Shown here: one piece after another, positions 55,355-64,000 of the stretch | Numbering within the stretch: the stretch's first letter is position 1 | Layout of the letters: the number at the start of each line of letters is the position of its first letter | From: Isoetes taiwanensis | Taxonomy: Eukaryota > Streptophyta > Lycopodiopsida > Isoetales > Isoetaceae | Assembly: GCA_021234155.1 (NCBI GenBank) | Contig: JAJEKV010000001.1 | Span: 14,120,356-14,184,355 of the forward strand | Direction of reading: 5' to 3' | Length of the DNA stretch: 64,000 nucleotides | Made by a program: the position numbers and the translations under genes | Notes under the pieces: model-generated | What the model saw: only the letters and a program-made list of their open reading frames with translations | What the model was told of the DNA's origin: nothing | Database searches by the model: none

Positions 55355-57443
55355 CGAAAAAACCTTTTGGTCTGGAAAACCCAAACCATTATACTTGAAA
55401 AACAAGCATCAATAAGCAGTTCTTAACACATACAGGTGCATATGCGTTAAGACTTAGACAAGGTCAATTATCAAAACATTTCCATATATTCAATGTGAAA
55501 ATATCCCTTAAATTTCATAACAGACATAATAAAACCTGTGTTTCCAGCATAATACTGCTCCAACAATTATTACGAGCAAGTAGAATACCTTCATCAATAG
55601 TAGCACATCAAGATTATCTTATAATCATTATGAAATTGTCAGAGTATAAATGTACAATCTCCACACCATATTTTCCAACCGAAAGGCGTATTTCCAGCTT
55701 CTTATTTATAAGAAAGCAAAATAGAGAGTAGAGGACCCTGTTACCTACAGTAGAACCAAAGGACGGTTAGCCAAGTTCATGGGTAAGAGCCTAAGCTACT
55801 AGTAGGTGTCATGGGGTCCTCTAAGGTTATCCCCCTTCACACTGCTTGCAATCAGTAAATACATAGAATTATACATGGCAAATGCCCATCAATCCTACCA
55901 GATGATACAAACGATTCAGTGTATCAATTAAAGTCAACTTAAACCGTGTATAACAGCATATAACATAGGTCACTTTCAACCTGTATTATCATTTTTCAGG
56001 GGGATAACCTGACTCTCCATTACATTGGTAGTTTATCATAATGAATTATCATAGAAGCATTTATCTCTACCTCGGCAGTCCAGCAAACTCATTTTAGAAA
56101 TACTAACACTCAGCTCAATGTAACTTAGTTCACAACAACATATGTGCAGATAAAACCATCTAAGTAAAATTTCGTAATCCTGCTCCAGCCACATACTCAT
56201 ATGTTTATCTACTCAATTTATAACTCAGCTCTAGTACCATGATTTGCATTTAGCATCCAAAGACAGCAAGTGCTTCTAGCTCTAATAAATAATCATGAAT
56301 GTCATAATTAAGCTTTACTTGTGCAGTATTCAGTGTTCAGTCCAGGTCTATGGTCATAAATCTCATTTAATGGATATGTAGCAATTTATTCAATTCCACA
56401 CCATTCAAGTCAACAACCAGAGAAGCAGATCTGAGGGCTACCAATGTTATTTTAACCATAAGATATCTCAATATGTAATAGCAGGTTCAACAAATTTCGT
56501 AGTCGTCACATAGAATTTAAAGCCAAGTGCTATAACTATTTCTCTAATACTCACAACACATCCACAAATGCAATACATCTACTGATAATTTCTTATTGAA
56601 AACATTTAATACGCATATCAACCCCAAACCTGATTAGCTTGAGTGGGCTTCTCCTCCTTGCCAGTGCCGTCAGTTAGATTAGCACCTCCTGTGTGGCGAA
56701 CAGCCAAGCTAAGATTTCAGGCCAAGCCCATATTATGGACTGCCCTACAGATGTAAACACGAGCCCTTCGATTATATCTTTTCCTTTTTGCATGCCAGTA
56801 GCTCTTCAGACTATCCAGCCAATGCTATACTTTGCTGGAGAATCATTGTACTTTGCTGCATTTCTGTGCAATAATCCCAGCAATACTGCTATCAGCCATG
56901 CTATTTTTGTGCCCATAACATTTTCGTATCCTTGTATAACTAGCGGCAGATCGCCATGGTATGCCCATCTTAATCCTGACATGCGGCCGCTATTGAACCT
57001 TATTACAGTAGAATGCCATGGCCGAACCCTAGCTTTATACACATAACCCTAAAATCGCAAATGCCCTTGCTACTGTACAGTAGTTATTTCTGGTCGTTTG
57101 CCACAGCTTTCATTTTTAGACATTATTTGTATTTTTATACGACCAAATGCATACTATATGTGTTAAGGTTACGTGGTTAAAATTCAATTTGCCATATCCC
57201 AAATAATGGTAAACACATTAAAACAGCCCGTTCCATAATGCACCATTACATGCAATCGCCAAAGCCCTTGCCACTGACAACTCTACGGTACAAATGCAAA
57301 GTACTTACCTTATGAGGCAGTGCCACTAGATCTTAATTGCCATATCTTTTTTCCGATAGCTCAAACCATCACAAATGCCTGCCAAATTACATACCTAGCC
57401 ATCAAACACTCATGCATTTATGCCACAAATTTGTGGACTTAAT
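55355..57443. repeat. Segmental duplication, copy 2
   Basis: The MITE-free copy of 29,390-31,884, with more intact CAG/CTG triplets. On the minus strand an exon-like block near 55,740-55,860 reads VKGDNLRGPHDTY then stop. Another near 56,700-57,045 begins after an AAACCCTAGC-rich leader and has one open frame of 78 codons (56,806-57,042). Both have counterparts in the 3-kb tandem repeat. Function unknown. Confidence 0.82.
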
Positions 57444-57444
57444 T

Positions 57445-57457
57445 AAAAAAAAAAAAA
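57445..57457 (+). repeat. Poly(A) tract at duplication/tandem-repeat junction
   Basis: Thirteen A residues join segmental copy 2 to the first 3-kb repeat unit; the later unit starts have only GATAAAAACC. Confidence 0.9.
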
Positions 57458-59030
57458 CCTTTAAACCTGTTCAAACAGACTTTCTACCTTTCCAAGACCT
57501 TTTGCAAAGATCTTTTTAAGGTACAATTAGCAGCCCTAAGTTTAAAACAGGTGTATTTCAACTTAGGCCATGACATGGTTATAATTTCAGCAAACTACAA
57601 ACTCTTCTCCAATATCTAGAACATTTAACGTATATTACAAGGTTTTTAGTCCAAATAATTGAAAGATCCTTGTATTGCAAATAATGATAATAGTCAAATG
57701 TACCCCAGTACTGTTACATGAATCAGCACGTCTATATCCATTGTTACAGCAATTTGAGAATAAATGTATACGTTCAAAGTGATCTTTGTTGTTAAACAGC
57801 CTTGAAATTCGATCTTGAATCATTCTTAGCTTCCATGTCATGTAGACAAATTGAATACTAGGAAAACATACACAGGAGCAAGAAAAACCAAAGGACAGTT
57901 AGCCTTAGTCAGGGTAAAGTCCTAAGCACTGACAGGTAAGCATTAGATTTCTTGAGCTTATCGCCCTTCACCTTGCATGTTAACATAAACACAATAGACA
58001 GATAAATTTGATCAGCAGAGAATTTCTAAACCTCTACCATAAATATTTAACTTAAATGCATCTGTAATTCTCAGAATGCACGTCAATAGAGGCATAAAAA
58101 ACAGCTAATTCCAAGTTAGGAAGCATGAATCCAAGTAATCCTTAATGTCAACCAGGTTAATGGCAAGTAGGAGCAACCTGTTGCAGATATGTCATGCTGC
58201 ATCATCATACAAAAATGTTAACAAGTCGTTTTATACTCTATCCCTAAGGCCAACCATGTTTTTCATGATCTCGTAGACTATTAAAACATTATGTAGTGGA
58301 GCAACTTTTTCATTTATGTAAGACTATATAGCACGGGATCATAAGCCTTTATTTGTCATGGCATATTCTCCATCCTCCATCATTGTCTTGGGAATCTTTG
58401 GATCCTTATCTTGCTGATGCAGGTTCCTTAACGGCAGTCTAAAGGCCAACATTATCCAGCAGATGCATGGTATCAAAAAGCTTTACAGTCATGGCCCCTT
58501 AGGCATTACACCATAGCATAGTATAAGTCTGGAAACGAAATATTATTCACATACTACAAAGTACAAGCAATTCCAGTATGCAGCACAACATGACGTACTT
58601 AAATATTTTTTCCGTCTACCACAGGTCGTTCAAGCTATATCTATTAGTTAATATATCTCCATTCTAAATGCACCACAGCATTTGAAGATCAGTATCAGAC
58701 CCATGTCATTGGAGACAACTTCCCACGCATTTTTTGAAACATGGAAACTATTATGCTTAAACAAATGATCAAAGGACAGGAATTGTTGCAGGAAAGCCCA
58801 GACTACTTGATTTATCACAAGATCCTATAGATCCAAATTTTAATCATAAACCATCATAGATCTTGAAAGAGTATAGGTAGACAAATCTATGGAGTTTTAT
58901 ATTCAAGAACTTTAACTAGATTCATGCATCTGCCTTAAACTATTGCATTAATCTCTAAATCAACTCATTATCAAGTGATTAATCATTCAAACTTTCAAAC
59001 CTGATTGGCTCGATTCTTGTTGCCACGTTC

Positions 59031-59351
59031 TTGTGCACCATTAATGGCATTTATGCTTGGATGAATAAACTTGATCTTAACTCTACATCCTCCGGCTCTT
59101 TCATAGATTTCGAATTTTCAACTGCACCGCTCATGCTGATCTCCAGATTTTTTGAAGTTTCACAATGCCGTGTTAACTTGGATGACAAGAGGCTGGCATC
59201 TCCAGTATTATCAAATGCAAGAACAGAACAATCGGCTACCATTTGCAATTTCATCTTCATCAAAATCATCCCAGCTCTTCAAACCAGTCGCAGCAATCAT
59301 ATACAGACCGCATGCATGACATTCGACTGCCATATTAGGGTTATATCATAG
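59031..59351 (-). other. Exon-like block in tandem unit 1
   Basis: The minus strand begins after an ACCCTAA-containing leader with MAVECHACGLYMIAATG and a following WDDFDEDEIANGS. It ends near 58,998 with CAATCAG before GTTTG, a donor-like site. The second unit (62,097-62,395) has one base fewer in the middle, so the two units favour different frames. The alternative minus frame MILMKMKLQMVADCSVLAFD is open for 72 codons in both. Unidentified. Confidence 0.35.
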
Positions 59352-62096
59352 CATTAACTTAGATCACGGGTCTTACGGGCGATTCACATCACCACGAAAA
59401 CCTAATCGTGTGAAATGCGAGCCATGCTCAAATAGAGTTTTAGGGTTCTGAAAATGCGCCCCTATATTCCATTATTCCCATAGTATTTCCTTTTTTTTTC
59501 AAAGATACCGTGTTTTATGTACTAAGGATATTTCTGTCCAAACAACAAACTATGCAATCATGGTTCTTTATCATACTCCATTCTTCTGAGGAACATTCAA
59601 ATGCCATGTGAAAAAGTAGTATACCTCTAAGGAGCCGTCTACCTTAGTAATATGTAAGAAAATCTTCCACGAACTTTTTTTGAGGCATCAATGGAACTAT
59701 CTCATGGAATTTCTTTATCACTATTTATGGAGACAATTCAATGGTCTTGTAAGCGTATCCATTGCTAAATCTTTGTAAAAACATGCAAGTTCTCGTCAAC
59801 GACAAACACATGTGTCACAATAAAAAAGCACGCCTCCAACCAAAGTAGTTTAGGGGGCCACGATTATTCAAACTAGAAAGGCTTTCTAGAATGGTGTCTA
59901 ACGAGGGAGAGTAGGACCACTATTTCTGGCGTGACACAGGGGGCCCTACCCTCACTATTCTTATTCTACTCATTTCTATTTATGTAAACATATATTCAAA
60001 ATAAAATCAAGAGCTCATACCTTAAAAGGAGCCATATTAGAGCCAAATGGTAGTAGAAGATATCCAGCCAAATGGCAATAGAAGTATCAGGTTTTTATCA
60101 TTTACAACCATGCTCGGTAAAACTCAAAAAACCCAAGCATAGTCTATACTCCAAGGAGAAGTCATTTCCATGTTTAAGCTTTCTTTTATCAGATATATTT
60201 TTCAATCTTCTATGAGAAGCATCTTCTAAAGATATGAATTTGTTACCTTAGTGAGTATTAGTCCAAATTGATAGAAAGATATTACTAGGTTACAACTTGT
60301 ATGGCGGTTAGCAAAGTTAAAGTTCCTCAATGGCTTCAATGAATTATTCCCAGCGTAGTCTCCAATAAATCCACATTGTCATTAGTACTCCACAGATATT
60401 CATTTGATTTTACACCGAAAAATAAAGTAACCATGATCATGGTCTCTAGTAAAACTAGAGAACCCGAGTATTGATAAAAACCTTTAAACCTGTTCAAACA
60501 GACTTTCTACCTTTCCAAGACCTTTTGCAAAGATCTTTTTAAGGTACAATTAGCAGCCCTAAGTTTAAAACAGGTGTATTTCAACTTAGGCCATGACATG
60601 GTTATAATTTCAGCAAACTACAAACTCTTCTCCAATATCTAGAACATTTAACGTATATTACAAGGTTTTTAGTCCAAATAATTGAAAGATCCTTGTATTG
60701 CAAATAATGATAATAGTCAAATGTACCCCAGTACTGTTACATGAATCAGCACGTCTATATCCATTGTTACAGCAATTTGAGAATAAATGTATACGTTCAA
60801 AGTGATCTTTGTTGTTAAACAGCCTTGAAATTCGATCTTGAATCATTCTTAGCTTCCATGTCATGTAGACAAATTGAATACTAGGAAAACATACACAGGA
60901 GCAAGAAATCCCGTTACCTGCAGTAAACCAAAGGACAGTTAGCCTTAGTCAGGGTAAAGTCCTAAGCACTGACAGGTAAGCATTAGATTTCTTGAGCTTA
61001 TCGCCCTTCACCTTGCATGTTAACATAAACACAATAGACAGATAAATTTGATCAGCAGAGAATTTCTAAACCTCTACCATAAATATTTAACTTAAATGCA
61101 TCTGTAATTCTCAGAATGCACGTCAATAGAGGCATAAGAAACAGCTAATTCCAAGTTAGGAAGCATGAATCCAGGTAATCCTTAATGTCAACCAGGTTAA
61201 TGGCAAGTAGGAGCAACCTGTTGCAGATATGTCATGCTGCATCATCATACAAAAATGTTAACAAGTCGTTTTATACTCTATCCCTAAGGCCAACCATGTT
61301 TTTTCATGATCTGTAGACTATTAAAACATTATGTAGTGGAGCAACTTTTTCATTTATGTAAGACTATATAGCCTGGGATCATAAGCCTTTATTTGTCATG
61401 GCATATTCTCCGTATCCTCCATCATTGTCTTGCGGATCTTTGGATCCTTATCTTCGTCACGGGGTTCCTTAACGGCGGTCTAAAGGCCAACATTATCCAA
61501 AGAGATGCATGGTATCAAAAAGCTTTTACATCATGGCCCCTTAGGCATTACACCATAGCATAGTATAAGTCCGAAAGCGAAATATTATTCACATACTACA
61601 AAGTACAAGCAATTCCAATTATGCAAAGACAACATGACGTGCTTAAATATTTTTTTCCGTCTACCACAGGTCGTTCAAGCTATATCTATTAGTTAATATA
61701 TCTCCATTCTAAATGCACCACAGCATTTAAAGATCAGTATCAGACCCATGTCATTGGAGACAACTTCCCACGCATTTTTTGAAACATGGAAACTATTATG
61801 CTTAAACAAATGATTAAAGGACAGGAATTGTTGCAGGAAAGCCCAGACTACTTGATTTATCACAAGATCCTATAGATCCAAATTTTAATCATAAACCATC
61901 ATAGATCTTGAAAGAGTATAGGTAGACAAATCTATGGAGTTTTATATTCAAGAACTTTAACTAGATTCATGCATCTGCCTTAAACTATTGCATTAATCTC
62001 TAAATCAACTCATTATCAAGTGATTAATCATTCAAACTTTCAAACCCTGATTGGCTCGATTCTTGTTGCCACGCTCTTGTGCACCATTAATGGCAT

Positions 62097-62395
62097 TTAT
62101 GCTTGGATGAATAAACTTGATCTTAACTCTACATCCTCCGGCTCTTTCATAGATTTCGAATTTTCAACTGCACCGCTCATGCTGATCTCCAGATTTTTTG
62201 AAGTTTCACAATGCCGTGTTAACTTGGATGACAAGAGGCTGGCATCTCCAGTATTATCAAATGCAAGAACAGAACAATCGGCTACCATTTGCAATTTCAT
62301 CTTCATCAAAATCATCCCAGCTCTTCAACCAGTCGCAGCAATCATATACAGACCGCATGCATGACATTCGACTGCCATATTAGGGTTATATCATA
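62097..62395 (-). other. Exon-like block in tandem unit 2
   Basis: Copy of 59,031-59,351. Here the frame YDCCDWLKSWDDFDEDEIA is continuous because an A is absent from the run CTTCAACCAG. Unidentified. Confidence 0.33.
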
Positions 62396-64000
62396 GCATT
62401 AACTTAGATCCGCGGTCTTACGGCGATTCACATCACCACGAAAACCTAATCTGTGTGTGAAATGCGTGCCATGCTCAAATAGAGTTTTAGGGTTACGAAA
62501 ATCTGCCCCTATATTCCATTATTCCCATAGTATTTCCTTTTTTTTCAAAGATACTGTGTTTACATGTACTAAGGATATTTCTGTCCAAACAACAAACTAT
62601 GCAATCATGGTTCTTTATCATACTCCATTCTTCTGAGGAACATTCAAATGCCATGTGAAAAAGTAGTATACCTCTAAGGAGCCGTCTACCTTAGTAATAT
62701 GTAAGAAAATCTTCCACGAACTTTTTTTGAGGCATCAATGGAACTATCTCATGGAATTTCTTTATCACTATTTATGGAGACAATTCAATGGTCTTGTAGC
62801 GTATCCATTGCTAAATGCTGTAAAAAACATGCAAGTTCTGGTCAACGACAAACACATGTGTCACAATAAAAAAAGCCTGCCTCCAACCGTAGTTTAGGGG
62901 GCCACCTGATTATTCAAACTAGAAAGGCTTTCTAGAATGGTGTCACAACGAGGAGAGTAGGACCCTGCTGCTGTGACACAGGGGCCCTACCCTCACTATT
63001 CTTATTCTACTCATTTCTATTTATGTAAACATATATTCAAAATAAAATCAAGAGCTCATACCTTAAAAGGAGCCATATTAGAGCCAAATGGTAGTAGAAG
63101 ATATCCAAATTAAATGGCAATAGAAGTATCGGGTTTTTATCATTTACAACCATGCTCTGTGAAACTCAAAAACCCAAGCATAGTCTATACTCCAAGGAGA
63201 AGTCATTTCCATGTTTAAGCTTTCTTTTATCAGATATATTTTTCAATCTCCTATGAGAAGCATCTTCTAAAGATATGAATTTGTTACCTTAGTGAGTATT
63301 CGTCCAAATTGATAGAAAGATATTACTGCAGCTACAACTTGTATGGCGTGTTTGAAAGTTAAAGTTCCTCAATGGCTTCAGTAATTATTCCTGTAGTCTC
63401 CAATAAATCCACATTGTCATTAGTACTCACAGATATTCATTTGATTTTACACCTGAAAAATAAAGTAACCATGATCATGGTCTCTAGTAAAACTAGAGAA
63501 CTGGTATTGATAAAAACCTTTAAACCCCTGTTCAAAACAGACTTTCTACCTTTCCAAGACCTTTTGCAAAGATCTTTTTAAGGTACAATTAGCAGCCCTA
63601 AGTTTAAAAAGCAGTGTATTTCAACTTAGGCCATGACATGGTTATAATTTCAACCAAACTACAAACTCTTCTCCCAATATCTAGAACATTTAACGATATT
63701 ACAAGGTTTTTAGTCCAAATAATTGAAAGATCCTTGTATTGCAAATAATGATAATAGTCAAATGTACCCCAAGATCATTACATGAATCAAAGACGTCTAT
63801 ATCCATTGTTAAAGACAATTTGAGAATAAATGTATACGTTCAAAGTGATCTTTGTTGTTAAACGACCTTGAAATTCGATCTTGAATCATTCTTAGCTTCC
63901 ATGTCATGTAGACAAATTGAATACTAGGAAAACATACAGGAGCAAGAAATCCGTTACTGCAAAACCAAAGGACGCTTAGCCTTAGTCGGGGTAAAGTCCT

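Larger units (their letters stand above)
57457..64000. repeat. 3.03-kb tandem repeat (2 full units plus partial third)
   Basis: Units start at ACCTTTAAACC at 57,457, 60,480 and 63,516 (periods 3,023 and 3,036); the third is cut by the window end. Units are nearly identical except at CAG/CTG/CCG triplets. On the minus strand each full unit has an exon-like start (near 59,350 and 62,370) and a terminal block GDKLKKSNAYLSVLRTLP then stop (near 57,980 and 60,990). It looks like a tandemly duplicated gene or gene fragment rather than a transposon. Confidence 0.9.

Noticed and set aside
1-64000. CRISPR arrays, tRNA or rRNA genes, bacterial operons
   Set aside because: No spaced short repeats, tRNA cloverleaf with A/B boxes or rRNA motifs were seen; the window is plant nuclear DNA.

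Overview
This is a gene-poor, repeat-dense plant nuclear window. The evidence is nested Ty1/copia and Ty3/gypsy LTR retrotransposons primed from initiator-Met tRNA, a plant chromovirus integrase chromodomain, a Tourist-type MITE, a dirigent-like gene and telo-box (AAACCCTA) motifs in LTRs. The species cannot be named. Most coding regions are broken by small indels. When paralogous copies inside the window are compared, the differences fall mainly where one copy reads CAG, CTG, CCG or CGG, so many apparent frameshifts may be consensus errors at CHG-methylated sites rather than true decay.

Layout. 1-28,050: a locus built of about 1.3-kb tandem units (unit 1 at 1-748 plus 21,044-21,505; unit 2 at 21,506-22,330; unit 3 at 27,233-28,050). 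Unit 1 is split by a Ty1/copia element (749-21,043). The copia integrase is split by a full-length gypsy element (element A, 3,029-16,094, minus strand, target duplication CTTTG), and its RNase H is split by an unidentified 1.6-kb segment (18,361-19,938). Between units 2 and 3 lies a degraded second gypsy lineage (22,331-27,232). 28,298-28,835: frameshifted dirigent-like gene. 29,390-31,884 and 55,355-57,443: two copies of one 2.1-kb segment, one carrying a 412-bp MITE. 32,307-55,244: a 22.9-kb composite of two more copies (B and C) of the element A family, arranged LTR-internal-partial LTR-internal-LTR inside one ATTTT target duplication. 57,457-64,000: a 3.03-kb tandem repeat, two full copies and part of a third.

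The most interesting system is the element A/B/C family (minus strand). Read 5' to 3' it has: LTR, tRNA-iMet primer site, ORF1, ORF2, a gag-pol ORF3 (zinc knuckle, protease, RT, RNase H, integrase, chromodomain), polypurine tract, LTR. ORF1 is histone H3-like: it starts [10 protein letters not shown], as the H3 tail does, has about 220 codons of charged linker, and ends in an H3 histone-fold domain (best copy 51,869-52,243 and 52,897). ORF1 and ORF2 are each preceded by the same cassette: two long hairpins, a CTATAAATAG TATA box 100-125 bp before the ATG, and a related leader. An AT-rich TATA-like stretch also lies about 115 bp before ORF3. The element thus looks like a multi-promoter chromovirus carrying a captured, rebuilt histone H3 gene together with an integrase chromodomain. 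Structure and homology are read from the sequence; function is inference.
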